Of a DNA stretch of 64,000 bases, positions 8,221-16,902 are shown piece after piece; within the stretch, counting starts at the first letter, position 1; each line of letters opens with the position of its first letter. Below the pieces are notes generated by a model, which searched no databases, was not told where the DNA came from, and saw nothing but the letters and a program-made list of their open reading frames with translations. Source of the DNA: Lacticaseibacillus sharpeae JCM 1186 = DSM 20505 (GTDB lineage: Bacteria > Bacillota > Bacilli > Lactobacillales > Lactobacillaceae). The stretch covers positions 62,001 to 126,000 of the forward strand of contig NZ_AYYO01000055.1 of NCBI RefSeq assembly GCF_001436225.1, read 5' to 3'. The translations under genes were made by a program, and so were the position numbers.

Positions 8221-8508
8221 ATGCCATCAATCGAACCTAAAACGCTAATCGCTCAGCGCAACGCCTTCACCAACATCATCGACGTTCGTGAACCAGACGA
8301 ATTCGCGGCTGGTCACGTTGATAAATCAGTCAACGTGCCGCTTAGTCAGCTAACCAAGCGTGAGGGTGAAGTCCCAGCTGGCGCATTCATCATCTGCCGC
8401 ACGGGGTCCCGTTCCGCGCTGGCCACCGAATTCCTGAACAGCATTGGCCGCAATGTCACCAACGTTTTGGGCGGGGTTACTTCCTGGCCAGAAGAACTGG
8501 TGCGCTAA
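8221..8508 (+). CDS. Single-domain rhodanese (sulfurtransferase)
   Basis: The 95-residue protein is one rhodanese domain: IIDVREPDEFAAGHV near the N-terminus and the persulfide-forming Cys at residue 59 in the loop CRTGSRS. It moves sulfane sulfur between low-molecular-weight persulfides, protein persulfides and acceptors such as thiosulfate. An AAAGGAG site precedes the ATG. It is the first gene of a three-gene operon with a CoA-disulfide reductase/rhodanese fusion and a CstR-like repressor. Confidence 0.88.
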   Translation: MPSIEPKTLIAQRNAFTNIIDVREPDEFAAGHVDKSVNVPLSQLTKREGEVPAGAFIICRTGSRSALATEFLNSIGRNVTNVLGGVTSWPEELVR

Positions 8509-8525
8509 AACGGAGGATTGAGATA

Positions 8526-10190
8526 ATGGCGAAATACTTGATCATCGGCGGGGTCGCCGCCGGCATGTCCGCAGCCACCCGCTTGCGGCGACTGCAAGAG
8601 GATGCCGAGATTATCGTGTTCGAGCGCGGAGCCCACGTGTCGTTTGCGAACTGTGGCCTGCCCTACTACCTGGGCGGCGAAATCACCGACCGTGACGCCT
8701 TACTGGTGCAGACACCGGCTAAGCTCAAGGCGCGCTTTAACCTCGACGTCCGCGAGAATGCGGCCGTCACCGCAATTGACGCGACCGCAAAAACGGTGCG
8801 CGTAGAACCGACAACAGGTGCCGCCTACACCGAATCGTATGATAAATTAATTCTCGCACCTGGCGCCAAACCGGTTGTGCCACCGATTTCTGGGCTGGCT
8901 GATGCTCACAACGTCTTCACCCTACGCAACATTGCAGACATGGACCAAATCGACAGTTTCATTCAGGCACACAAACCACGCACTGCGGTTGTCGTGGGTG
9001 CTGGTGCCATTGGCCTGGAAATGACCGAAAGCCTGGTACGCCAAGGCTTACACGTCAGTCTCGTTGACGCGACTAGCCATGTTCTCCCCGCGCTCGACGT
9101 GGAAATGGCCCCGGCACTGCACACTGCCCTGCAAAACCACGGCGTCCAGCTTCACCTCGGCGCCGCGGTCACCGCAATTGGCGACCACGCAGTAACATTA
9201 AGTGATGGGCAACCGTTAGCCGCCGACCTCATCTTGTTAAGCGTTGGTGTGCGTCCAGAAACTACCTTAGCGCAGACCGCTGGCGTTGCGCTTGAGGAAA
9301 CCACCGGGGGTATCGCCGTTAACGATCAGTACCAAACTTCAGTTGCCGATATCTATGCCGTCGGTGACGCGATTGCCGTCACCAACCAGCTCACTGGCCA
9401 ACCCGCATTAATTTCGCTGGCCAGCCCCGCCAACCGGCAGGGACGCCATGTTGCCGACGTGCTCTCCGGCGTTCAGACAATCAACAAGGGCGGCATCGGC
9501 ACCGCCATCGTCCGCGTTTTCGACCAAGTCGCCGCAACTACTGGGCTTAACGAACGGCAAGCACAGGCAGCTGCCCTGAACTACAGAATGGTACATCTGA
9601 ACGGCAAAGACCACGCTGCCTACTACCCCGACGCGGTCGGCATGAGCCTGAAGCTCGTTTTCGACGCCACCACTGGCAAAGTGCTCGGTGCCCAGGCCGT
9701 TGGTCCCCGCGGTGTGGACAAGCGCATCGACGTTTTGGCCACCGCCATTAAAGCGCAGATGACCGTCTTTGACCTCGAAGAACTCGAGCTCAGTTATGCA
9801 CCCCCATTCGGCGTGGCCAAGGATCCCGTGAACATGCTGGGGTATGCGGCGGCCAACGTCGTGCAGGGCTTGACGCACACTATTCAGTGGCACGAACTGG
9901 CTGGTGAACTAGCGGCCGGCAAAAAGCTGCTGGACGTGCGGGAACCGGATGAGTTCGCAACGGGCCACTTCAAGGGTGCCATCAACATCCCTCTGGACCA
10001 GTTGCGCAGCCGCATCAGCGAGCTGGACAAACGTGCCGACTACATCGTCAGCTGCCAGTCCGGCCTGCGCAGCTATAACGCTGAACGTCTATTGCGCGGC
10101 CATGGCTTCAACGTCCAGAATCTCGACGGCGCAATCGGCTTAGCGGCGCCCGTGATTCCTGAACTGATTACAACGGAGGTAACCGTATGA
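8526..10190 (+). CDS. CoA-disulfide reductase with C-terminal rhodanese domain
   Basis: The 554-residue flavoprotein has an FAD dinucleotide fold (IIGGVAAGMSAA), the single active Cys at residue 43 in SFANCGLPYY as in CoA-disulfide reductases, an NAD(P)H fold around residues 155-185 (VVVGAGAIGLEM), the dimerisation domain, and a rhodanese domain from about residue 455 with its Cys in VSCQSGLRSYN. This CDR-RHD fusion reduces CoA persulfide or polysulfide to CoA and sulfide. It overlaps the repressor gene by 4 bases (ATGA). The operon points to handling of sulfane sulfur stress rather than only CoA redox balance. Confidence 0.9.
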   Translation: MAKYLIIGGVAAGMSAATRLRRLQEDAEIIVFERGAHVSFANCGLPYYLGGEITDRDALLVQTPAKLKARFNLDVRENAAVTAIDATAKTVRVEPTTGAAYTESYDKLILAPGAKPVVPPISGLADAHNVFTLRNIADMDQIDSFIQAHKPRTAVVVGAGAIGLEMTESLVRQGLHVSLVDATSHVLPALDVEMAPALHTALQNHGVQLHLGAAVTAIGDHAVTLSDGQPLAADLILLSVGVRPETTLAQTAGVALEETTGGIAVNDQYQTSVADIYAVGDAIAVTNQLTGQPALISLASPANRQGRHVADVLSGVQTINKGGIGTAIVRVFDQVAATTGLNERQAQAAALNYRMVHLNGKDHAAYYPDAVGMSLKLVFDATTGKVLGAQAVGPRGVDKRIDVLATAIKAQMTVFDLEELELSYAPPFGVAKDPVNMLGYAAANVVQGLTHTIQWHELAGELAAGKKLLDVREPDEFATGHFKGAINIPLDQLRSRISELDKRADYIVSCQSGLRSYNAERLLRGHGFNVQNLDGAIGLAAPVIPELITTEVTV

Positions 10191-10444
10191 CCCTGCAATA
10201 TGACAAATCCATGGCCAACCGCCTGAAGCGCGCGGACGGCCAGCTCCAGGGCGTCCTGCGCATGATGGCCGACGGCGCCGAATGTCGTGACGTCGTGACC
10301 CAGCTCACCGCCGCCCGTTCCAGCCTCGACAAACTCATCGGCGTGATTGTCGCCGAGAACCTGAAGGACTGCCTCCTGACCGAGGATGAAGCGCAACGAG
10401 AAGAGAAAATCGATCAGGCAATCAAGTTGATTGTGCGCAAATAA
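10187..10444 (+). CDS. CsoR/CstR-family repressor, CstR-like persulfide sensor
   Basis: The 85-residue all-helical protein belongs to the DUF156 family of tetrameric repressors. It has Cys33 and Cys62, 29 residues apart as in CstR (Cys31/Cys60 in Staphylococcus aureus). The His that completes the copper site of CsoR, four residues before the second Cys, is Asn58 here. So a copper role is unlikely and sensing of persulfides through a polysulfide bridge is favoured. It is translationally coupled to the reductase and likely binds the twin operators at 8145-8188, closing an autoregulatory loop. Confidence 0.87.
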   Translation: MTLQYDKSMANRLKRADGQLQGVLRMMADGAECRDVVTQLTAARSSLDKLIGVIVAENLKDCLLTEDEAQREEKIDQAIKLIVRK

Positions 10445-10447
10445 ACG

Positions 10448-10481
10448 AACCCCAGTCACTGCTTTAGTGGCTGGGGTTTTT
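10448..10481 (+). terminator. Terminator of the rhodanese/CDR/cstR operon
   Basis: An 11-bp stem CCCCAGTCACT/AGTGGCTGGGG with a T-run starts a few bases past the repressor stop codon. Confidence 0.9.
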
Positions 10482-10505
10482 GGTTAAGAAATCTGCCACA
10501 GCAGT

Positions 10506-10519
10506 ATTTCCCAGGAAAT
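10506..10519. promoter_or_regulatory. Noc-binding-like site (one mismatch)
   Basis: ATTTCCCAGGAAAT differs from the Noc consensus at one central base. It lies between the operon terminator and the end of the convergent nucleotidyltransferase gene, where it cannot act as a promoter operator. Confidence 0.6.
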
Positions 10520-10535
10520 ATTTGAATGCCATTTT

Positions 10536-11327
10536 TTACAATTTCCTTGAAGCTGCACTGATTTGCGCGAGCATTGACTGCGCAAAACGAATCAGTTCCG
10601 CGGACGCGGGTGCCGGCGCATCGCTACCCGCATACTCTGTCAACGCCCACTCAATGAGGGCGTTATCCCTTGGTTCAAGATGTTGCAATCCCCAGCGTCC
10701 GCCACCGGCTTTGGACCGAATAACGCCGTCATACTGAAACGCCCGCATCCGACACAGGTTCAGCACCGTGTACACCGGATTGTCGCCAATCTCGCTGACA
10801 GCATCACGGACGTCGCGCCACGCGCTGTCAAAGTAATCCGTGGCACCGACGGGAAAGAACACCTCTTTGATTGGCCGACCACATGCCACAATTCCGTTTT
10901 GCCACACCACGGCCAAGTGCACAGCAAGATCGGGGTCTGTACCGTTCATCGTGGCAACATAGCCTTCTGGGTCGGTCAGATAGGCATCGTGGTGCATGGG
11001 TGAATAATGTAGCTCAAATCGGAACGGGTGCTGACCGTGTTCCAGTTCATCTTGCGTAATCACGTGGAATTCTAATCCTTTTTGCGGTGCATCTCGCATC
11101 AGTTGCGCAAAGGTTGCATGCATCAACTCGAGCTTGGTTGCTTGGCTAGGGTGACCTTCGACCACAATCAGATAATCTAAGTCACTGACGCGCCGATTAT
11201 ATGAACCCAATGCCAGTGATCCGTGAATATAGACACCAATCAAATTTGCCCCGAAGACTGTTTTGGCCACAGCCGCCAGATTCTGGATTAACTTTGTCGT
11301 TTTACTATCAACATCTGGCATAGTCAT
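10536..11327 (-). CDS. Aminoglycoside nucleotidyltransferase-like protein (ANT/AadA family, DUF4111)
   Basis: I start at the ATG (residues MTMPDVD) with GAAAGGGG upstream, nine codons inside the longest frame. The 263-residue protein has the nucleotidyltransferase motif GSLALGSYNRRVSDLDYLIV at about residues 35-54, the metal-binding Asp pair in SDLD, and the C-terminal DUF4111 helices (WRDVRDAVSEIG, LNLCRMRAF). Relatives are streptomycin/spectinomycin adenylyltransferases, which inactivate the drug by AMP transfer. Chromosomal members in lactobacilli need not confer resistance, so drug specificity is unknown. It is a single-gene unit. Confidence 0.75.
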   Translation of the reverse strand: MTMPDVDSKTTKLIQNLAAVAKTVFGANLIGVYIHGSLALGSYNRRVSDLDYLIVVEGHPSQATKLELMHATFAQLMRDAPQKGLEFHVITQDELEHGQHPFRFELHYSPMHHDAYLTDPEGYVATMNGTDPDLAVHLAVVWQNGIVACGRPIKEVFFPVGATDYFDSAWRDVRDAVSEIGDNPVYTVLNLCRMRAFQYDGVIRSKAGGGRWGLQHLEPRDNALIEWALTEYAGSDAPAPASAELIRFAQSMLAQISAASRKL

Positions 11328-11469
11328 TCGCAATCCCCTTTCATCGTTAGCCATTAATGCTGCGGATAGTTCTCCATGAACCCATAGAACTGGCTCTTAT
11401 CCGTGAAGTCCGCGCAAAATATGAACAATGCCGGTATAACCAGTACGTATACATTTTCACCCAACATAA

Positions 11470-11480
11470 GCATTAGACAT
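11470..11480 (+). promoter_or_regulatory. Motif shared with the 13.3-kb operon (candidate LysR box)
   Basis: GCATTAGACAT occurs here, 51 bases upstream of the aldo/keto reductase start, and again at 13306-13316 before the acetyltransferase operon. Both genes flank the LysR regulator gene, so it may be the regulator half-site. Confidence 0.45.
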
Positions 11481-11531
11481 CAATCAATTCCACCCGTAAG
11501 CTAATCACGAATAAGTTTACGGAGGTTCCAC

Positions 11532-12383
11532 ATGAAACAAATCCAACTCAATAACGGTATCACCATGCCTCGTCTAGGTTATGGCGTGTTTCAAATCGAT
11601 GACCAGGCGCAATGCGAACAAGGCGTGCTCGACGCGCTGCAGACCGGTTACCGTTTAATCGATACGGCAGCTTGTTACGGCAACGAAGCGGCAGTTGGCC
11701 GGGCCATCGCCAAGTCGGGCGTGGATCGCCACGATATTTTTATCTCCAGCAAAGTCTGGATTCAAGACTCCGGCTACGAGCGCACGATGGCGTCATTCCA
11801 GAAGACGCTGGATAATCTGCAGACCGATTACCTCGACCTGTACCTGATTCACATGCCATACGGTGATTATTACGGCAGCTGGCGCGCAATGCAGGACCTG
11901 TACAAGGCGGGCAAAATCCGGGCAATTGGCGTCTGCAACTTCCTGCCCGATCGGCTGGTGGACCTGATTGAGTCCTTCGACATCGTGCCCGCCATCAACC
12001 AGATTGAGCTGCATCCTTTCAGTCAGCGCCACGAATTACGTGAACTGATGGCAAAATACCGCATCACACCAATGGCCTGGGCCCCTTTTGCCGAGGGGCA
12101 GCACAACCTGTTCAGTGATCCGACACTCACGGATATCGGTGCCCAGTACGGCAAGACGGCGGCACAGGTCACCTTGCGCTGGCTTCAGCAATCAGACATC
12201 GTGGCCATTCCGAAGTCAGTCCACCTCGCCCGTATTCGGCAGAACTTCGCTATCGATGACTTTGCTCTTACCCAGTCAGACATGGACCGGATTGCAACGC
12301 TCGATACTGGTAAGCCATTAATTCTGGACGTAGCCACGTGCAAAGAAGCATACCGCCTGCATAACATCAGCTTTGTTCAGTGA
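11532..12383 (+). CDS. Aldo/keto reductase (AKR5-like)
   Basis: The 283-residue TIM-barrel enzyme has the complete catalytic tetrad: Asp44 and Tyr49 (DTAACYGNE), Lys74 (SSKVWI) and His107 (LIHMP), with the C-terminal NADPH-binding IPKSVH motif. It should reduce aldehydes, dicarbonyls or keto groups with NADPH. A GGAGG site precedes the ATG. Its end overlaps the convergent LysR gene by 7 bases, and its promoter shares an 11-bp motif with the operon on the other side of that regulator. Confidence 0.9.
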   Translation: MKQIQLNNGITMPRLGYGVFQIDDQAQCEQGVLDALQTGYRLIDTAACYGNEAAVGRAIAKSGVDRHDIFISSKVWIQDSGYERTMASFQKTLDNLQTDYLDLYLIHMPYGDYYGSWRAMQDLYKAGKIRAIGVCNFLPDRLVDLIESFDIVPAINQIELHPFSQRHELRELMAKYRITPMAWAPFAEGQHNLFSDPTLTDIGAQYGKTAAQVTLRWLQQSDIVAIPKSVHLARIRQNFAIDDFALTQSDMDRIATLDTGKPLILDVATCKEAYRLHNISFVQ

Positions 12384-13258
12384 TTACTGGGCAGTAGTGA
12401 CCGCAACGCACGCAAGAACGCCGTCGCAGCGGGGGATAACGGCGTGTGTTTGGGCCAAATTAAACTGGATTTGGCCTCCAGCCGTGGTGCCAGCGGAATA
12501 AAACGCAGGTCGGAACTCGCCGTATTGATGATGCCATCAAGACATAGCGTCGCACCGACCCCCGCGTCCACCATAATCGACGCGTTGTAGAGCAGATTGT
12601 ACGTAGCCACCACGTTCAGCTCGCGGTCGCTGGCACCCAGCCAGTTGGCCAGATAGTCAATACTGCCATGCTGCTGGGGCATCACAATCCGCTGATCAAC
12701 CAAATCATCAGCGCTAATCGCGTGCTTTTGCGCCAGCGGTGAATCCTGACGCACCAGCAACCCCCACGCCGTTGTGCCGGGGAGGTTGATGAAGTCCATG
12801 TCGTCTTTGGCAATAGGCTCCATCACCACGCCGAAGTCAAAAACCCCAGCATTCAAACGTGAGTGAACTTCGTTGGCGTCGGTACTGTAAATCCCGACGT
12901 GAACTTGCGGCGCGGACACTGCCAGCCGGGCAATTGCTTGCGCGACGGTCGTCATCATCGGGGCCTCGGCGCTACCAATCATGATGCTGCCCGTCAGTTC
13001 CTGCGTCTGGTTAACGTTAGCGACCGCTTTATCCGCCAGCACCACAATCTGCCGAGCCTGCGTGGCAAAGTATTCACCGGCTTCGGTCAGATCAATGCTG
13101 CGACTGCCCCGAACGAATAACGTCACGCCGAGCTCGTCCTCTAAGTCTTTGAGCTGACGGGAAATCGTTGGCTGCGACACGTGCAGTTTCTCCGCTGCCC
13201 GCGAAATGTTTCGCTCATTGACCACCATCAGAAAATAACGTAAAACGCGTAGTTCCAT
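12377..13258 (-). CDS. LysR-family transcriptional regulator
   Basis: The 293-residue regulator has a typical winged helix-turn-helix at residues 1-60 (LRYFLMVVNERNISRAAEKLHVSQPTISRQL) and a two-lobe periplasmic-binding-like effector domain. It is divergent from the acetyltransferase/SDR/hydrolase operon and convergent with the aldo/keto reductase gene, both of which share an 11-bp promoter motif. It probably activates this redox module in response to a small molecule that cannot be named from the sequence. Confidence 0.9.
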   Translation of the reverse strand: MELRVLRYFLMVVNERNISRAAEKLHVSQPTISRQLKDLEDELGVTLFVRGSRSIDLTEAGEYFATQARQIVVLADKAVANVNQTQELTGSIMIGSAEAPMMTTVAQAIARLAVSAPQVHVGIYSTDANEVHSRLNAGVFDFGVVMEPIAKDDMDFINLPGTTAWGLLVRQDSPLAQKHAISADDLVDQRIVMPQQHGSIDYLANWLGASDRELNVVATYNLLYNASIMVDAGVGATLCLDGIINTASSDLRFIPLAPRLEAKSSLIWPKHTPLSPAATAFLRALRSLLPSNH

Positions 13259-13305
13259 CTGCGCTCCTCCTATTCATTACAAGCATAGTTTAACATCAAA
13301 ACTAG

Positions 13306-13316
13306 GCATTAGACAT
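13306..13316 (+). promoter_or_regulatory. Motif shared with the 11.5-kb promoter (candidate LysR box)
   Basis: A second copy of GCATTAGACAT lies in the divergent gap between the LysR gene and the acetyltransferase operon, 48 bases upstream of the acetyltransferase start. Confidence 0.45.
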
Positions 13317-13363
13317 ATATTTATGTCGGCCCTATCATGAAATCATCACAAGGAGGACACGTC

Positions 13364-13921
13364 ATGAATTTGGACAAACTCATTAACGCTGGACCAATCA
13401 GTTGGTCTGGTGAAACGGCCAAGGCGGTAGACGCAATCGTGTCAACTACCACCAATCACTTGGTGCAGCTGAATCAAGCACAGACCGATGACGAGCGGCG
13501 CATTCAGCTTGCAGCCATTCTGGGATATCCACTCCCTGAAGGCACGAGCCTGAACCCGCCATTTCAAACCGACTTTGGGCGCCACACTCAGCTAGGCAAG
13601 AACGTCTTCATCAACCGCGATTGCTTCTTCGTTGATCTCGGGGGTATCACCCTTGAAGATAACGTGCTCCTTGGTCCCCGGGTCACCCTGATTTCAGTCA
13701 ACCACAATGAAGTTCCCGCACACCGCCGCGATCTCGTGCTCAAATCCGTGCACATCAAGCGCGGCGCTTGGCTCGGTGCCAACGTTACCGTCGTCCCCGG
13801 TGTCACGATTGGGGAGAATGCCATCGTCGCTGCGGGCGCGGTCGTCACCAAGGACGTCCCCGACAACACCATGGTCGGTGGCGTACCCACCAAGTTCATT
13901 CGCAATATTCATACTAACTAA
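13364..13921 (+). CDS. Hexapeptide-repeat O-acetyltransferase (maltose/galactoside acetyltransferase-like)
   Basis: I start at the ATG with AAGGAGG upstream (residues MNLDKL), giving 185 residues, the usual size for this group. The left-handed beta-helix is built from hexapeptide repeats (GKNVFINRDCFF, IGENAIVAAGAVVTKDVPDNT) with the catalytic His in SVNHNEV and the C-terminal MVGGVPTKFIR loop. It transfers acetyl from acetyl-CoA to a sugar or similar hydroxyl. It is the first gene of a four-gene oxidoreductase operon under the divergent LysR regulator. Confidence 0.85.
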   Translation: MNLDKLINAGPISWSGETAKAVDAIVSTTTNHLVQLNQAQTDDERRIQLAAILGYPLPEGTSLNPPFQTDFGRHTQLGKNVFINRDCFFVDLGGITLEDNVLLGPRVTLISVNHNEVPAHRRDLVLKSVHIKRGAWLGANVTVVPGVTIGENAIVAAGAVVTKDVPDNTMVGGVPTKFIRNIHTN

Positions 13922-13936
13922 TAAGGAGATCTACTC

Positions 13937-14680
13937 ATGATTAAAGATAAAGTTGTTGTTATTACTGGTGCCTCAAGCGGAATTGGCGCCGCAACCGCCA
14001 AGCTGCTCGCCAGCCAGGGTGCGAAAGTCGTGCTCGGTGCGCGCCGCGAAGACAAGCTCAAGGCGTTGACCGATGAAATCATCGCTGCTGGTGGTCAGGC
14101 CATTTATCGAGTCACCGATGTCGTCCGGCCCGAAGACAACGAGAACCTCGTGCAACTCGCCAAGGACACGTTCGGTGGCATCGACGTGATGTTCCTGAAT
14201 GCCGGTCTCATGCCCGTTGCCCCCATGTCTGAACTGCACGTTGACGAATGGAACCGGATGATTGACGTCAACATCAAGGGCGTGCTGAACGGGATTGCTG
14301 CGGCTCTGCCAACGTTCAAGGGCCAGAAATCAGGACATTTTATTGCCACCAGTTCCGTTGCTGGGCTCAAGGCCTACCCTGGCGGCGCGGTTTACGGTGC
14401 CACCAAGTGGGCTGTCCGCGACCTGATGGAAGTACTGCGCATGGAAGCCGCTCAAGAGGGCAGCCACATCCGCACCGCCACGATTTACCCCGCTGCCATC
14501 AAAACTGAACTCCTGAACACCATCACCGACAAGGGTGCGGCCGCCGACATGCAGCACACCTATGACACCTACGAAATCAGTGCGGACCGCATCGCCAAGG
14601 TTGTTTCCTTCGCCATCGACATGCCTGCCGACACGAACGTTAACGAATTCACGGTCGGACCAACCGACCAGCCATGGTAA
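13937..14680 (+). CDS. Short-chain dehydrogenase/reductase (classical SDR)
   Basis: The 247-residue SDR shows TGASSGIG at residues 11-18, the NAG motif (FLNAGL), Ser in TSSVAGL and the YGATK catalytic Tyr/Lys pair near residue 155. An Arg pair after strand 2 (GARRED) suggests NADPH. It is closest in look to YdfG-type 3-hydroxy-acid or general carbonyl reductases. It lies 15 bases after the acetyltransferase gene with its own AAGGAG site. Confidence 0.88.
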   Translation: MIKDKVVVITGASSGIGAATAKLLASQGAKVVLGARREDKLKALTDEIIAAGGQAIYRVTDVVRPEDNENLVQLAKDTFGGIDVMFLNAGLMPVAPMSELHVDEWNRMIDVNIKGVLNGIAAALPTFKGQKSGHFIATSSVAGLKAYPGGAVYGATKWAVRDLMEVLRMEAAQEGSHIRTATIYPAAIKTELLNTITDKGAAADMQHTYDTYEISADRIAKVVSFAIDMPADTNVNEFTVGPTDQPW

Positions 14681-14695
14681 ACGGGGAGAAATATT

Positions 14696-15340
14696 ATGAC
14701 GAAAATTTTGATTCTTGGTGCTCACGGCGCCACGGCGCAGATTGTGATTGACCGTCTGCTGGCAGAAACCGACGTGACCCTTGCTCTGTATCTTCGCAAT
14801 GCGGCGCGCCTGAACCGTTATGCTGGCAATTCCCGCGTCACGCTCATTGATGGCGATGCCCAAGACGTTGCCGCTTTAACTGCCGCAATGGCTGACGTGG
14901 ACATTGTCTATTCGAACCTCGGTGGTGTCGACCTCGCGCAATCAACCAAAGCGGTGCTGACCGCGATGAGCGCTGCCGACGTCACCCGGCTGATTTTCTA
15001 TTCCGCTCTCGGTGCCCTGCACGAAGTCCCTGGCAAGTTCGGCCAGTGGAATGAACAGGCTATCGCCGCATTCCTGCCCGGTTTCCGCGAATCCGACCGC
15101 CTGATTAAAGCGCAGGCCGGTATCAATGCCACCCAGATTCGTCCGGCTTGGCTCACCGACGCACCGGAAGTTGATTACGAACTCACCAGCGCCACCGAGC
15201 CATTCAAAGGCACCGAGGTTTCGCGTCAGAGTGTCGCGGACTTCATCGTGCACCTCATTCAGAATCCAGCCCAGTACGCGCACACCAGCGTTGGTCTGAA
15301 CAAACCCAACACTGACGGGGATAAGCCACGCTGGATGTAA
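14696..15340 (+). CDS. NAD(P)-binding atypical SDR (NmrA/YwnB-like)
   Basis: This 214-residue Rossmann protein begins with LILGAHGATAQIVIDRL and carries LRNAARL after strand 2. It lacks the YxxxK pair of classical SDRs and resembles the atypical NAD(P)H-binding group, which includes flavin reductases and redox sensors. It is the third gene of the LysR-linked operon. A paralogue with nearly the same plan lies at 42947-43594. Confidence 0.8.
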   Translation: MTKILILGAHGATAQIVIDRLLAETDVTLALYLRNAARLNRYAGNSRVTLIDGDAQDVAALTAAMADVDIVYSNLGGVDLAQSTKAVLTAMSAADVTRLIFYSALGALHEVPGKFGQWNEQAIAAFLPGFRESDRLIKAQAGINATQIRPAWLTDAPEVDYELTSATEPFKGTEVSRQSVADFIVHLIQNPAQYAHTSVGLNKPNTDGDKPRWM

Positions 15341-15409
15341 CTCAATCACACGTGAATTTTAGTATCTTTCTTCAATAAATACACACAAACAGTAGAATGG
15401 AGAATTGCT

Positions 15410-16423
15410 ATGACCAAACCTTTGAACAACCCCGAATATCTCGCCGGACGCGCGAACGTTGCGAACCGCAACCCAGAACTGACGACCGGCGATACGAGCC
15501 ACGGCGCCGACAACTGGTACACCAGCACGGTGGTTGTTAAACAGGCCGTATCTTTCCCGAACGTGTACGGCATGCAACTGGCCGGGAATCTGTTCACGCC
15601 CAAGAATCTCGACAAGAACATTACACACGCCGCACTAATTGTCGGGGCTCCCAATGGTGCGGTCAAGGAACAGTCAGCTAACCTGTACGCCACCAAACTT
15701 GCCGAAGCGGGCTTTGTCACCCTCGCCTTCGACCAGGTCTTCTGGGGCGCTAGCGACGGCCGACTACGGAACGCTATGGCACCAGACCTGTACTCCGAAA
15801 GTTTTTCCGCCGGCGCCGATTACCTCGGTCAATTGGCATTCGTTGACGCCGAACGTATCGGCGTGCTCGGCATCTGCGCATCCGGCAGTTTCGCCATCAA
15901 CGAGGCTAAAATCGACACGCGGCTGAAGGCCATCGCCACCGTCAGTCTGACCGACATGGGTGCCGTGGCTCGCGGCATGCGTGACATGCTGGGGACACAC
16001 GCGATGGTCGATCAGGCATCCACGCAGCGCAACGTTGAAGCCGCTGGTGGCGCGATTGCCTACACTTCGGGGACACCCGAAACCATCGACGCGCATTCCG
16101 ATGCCTTTGCCACTGAGTTCTACGACTTCTACCGCACCCAGCGTGGCGCCGCTGACACCACGACACACCCGACCCTAACCACCTTCGCGAAGCTGCTGAA
16201 CTTCTACTCGCTCAGTGACATTGAAACCATCGCGCCACGGCCACTACTCTTTATTGCCGGCGACCACGCAATGTCTCTGAACTTCAGCGAGGAAGCTTAC
16301 GCCAAGGCGGCTGAACCAAAGGAATTGTACAAAGTTGCGGGTGCTGGCCACGTCGATTTGTACGACCGCACGGAGCTGATTCCGTTTGGCAAGCTAAGTA
16401 GTTTCTTTAGCGAGAATCTGTAA
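15410..16423 (+). CDS. Alpha/beta hydrolase (dienelactone-hydrolase/YcjY-like)
   Basis: The 337-residue protein has an alpha/beta-hydrolase core with a nucleophile elbow GICASGSF, where Cys takes the usual Ser position as in dienelactone hydrolases and YcjY-type enzymes, a late Asp in IAGDHAMS and a catalytic His in GAGHVDLYD. Its substrate is unknown; esters, lactones or acylated compounds are possible. It is the last gene of the LysR-linked operon, 69 bases after the NAD(P)-binding protein, and a terminator follows. Confidence 0.82.
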   Translation: MTKPLNNPEYLAGRANVANRNPELTTGDTSHGADNWYTSTVVVKQAVSFPNVYGMQLAGNLFTPKNLDKNITHAALIVGAPNGAVKEQSANLYATKLAEAGFVTLAFDQVFWGASDGRLRNAMAPDLYSESFSAGADYLGQLAFVDAERIGVLGICASGSFAINEAKIDTRLKAIATVSLTDMGAVARGMRDMLGTHAMVDQASTQRNVEAAGGAIAYTSGTPETIDAHSDAFATEFYDFYRTQRGAADTTTHPTLTTFAKLLNFYSLSDIETIAPRPLLFIAGDHAMSLNFSEEAYAKAAEPKELYKVAGAGHVDLYDRTELIPFGKLSSFFSENL

Positions 16424-16431
16424 TAACAAGC

Positions 16432-16477
16432 AAAAACAGGCCCGCCTCAGTGCTGATACTGAGATGGGTCTGTTTTT
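16432..16477. terminator. Bidirectional terminator between hydrolase and MarR genes
   Basis: The stem AAAACAGGCCC.../...GGGTCTGTTTT contains an inner CTCAGT/ACTGAG helix and has A/T runs on both sides. It can end both the plus-strand operon and the minus-strand MarR operon. Confidence 0.8.
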
Positions 16478-16893
16478 TAGCCAATTATCGTACTCATTCT
16501 CTTCATTAACGCTAGCATCTGCTGCAGGTCCGATTCACCCATATCCTTGACGAAATCAGTGAACGCAGTATCGAACTCTGCATTCGTTGTCGCCAATTGT
16601 TCCTGCCCCACATCCGTCAACGTCAGTGTTAAATTGCGCCGATTATCAGGATCAATTGTCCGGGTAATGTAACCCTTCTTGGCCAGCGCGGACGTGCATT
16701 GTGATACCGCCGCTTTCGTCAGTCGCAAATCTGCCGCAATGGCCGCTGAACTCTGCCGGTCGGCGATGCCTTGCATAATCAATAGATCGGTCAGGCTCAG
16801 CACCCGCTGCTTTCCGCGACCGAATTCAGTATTAATCAGGTTTTTGAACTGAAAGATTGTCTTCAAATACATTGTTTTAAGGTCTTCTGCCAT
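16477..16893 (-). CDS. MarR-family transcriptional regulator
   Basis: The 138-residue winged-helix protein has a recognition helix in DLRLTKAAVSQCTSALAKKGYI and the wing DPDNRRNLTLTLT. It lies nine bases after the SDR gene in the same operon, so it is made together with that enzyme and probably represses the shared promoter upstream of 17823. The inducer is unknown. Confidence 0.88.
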   Translation of the reverse strand: MAEDLKTMYLKTIFQFKNLINTEFGRGKQRVLSLTDLLIMQGIADRQSSAAIAADLRLTKAAVSQCTSALAKKGYITRTIDPDNRRNLTLTLTDVGQEQLATTNAEFDTAFTDFVKDMGESDLQQMLALMKRMSTIIG

Positions 16894-16902
16894 TGGTAGC
16901 TC

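Noticed and set aside
10187-10444. CsoR copper-sensing repressor
   Set aside because: The copper-binding His is replaced by Asn58 and no copper ATPase or chaperone is nearby; the neighbours act on sulfane sulfur.
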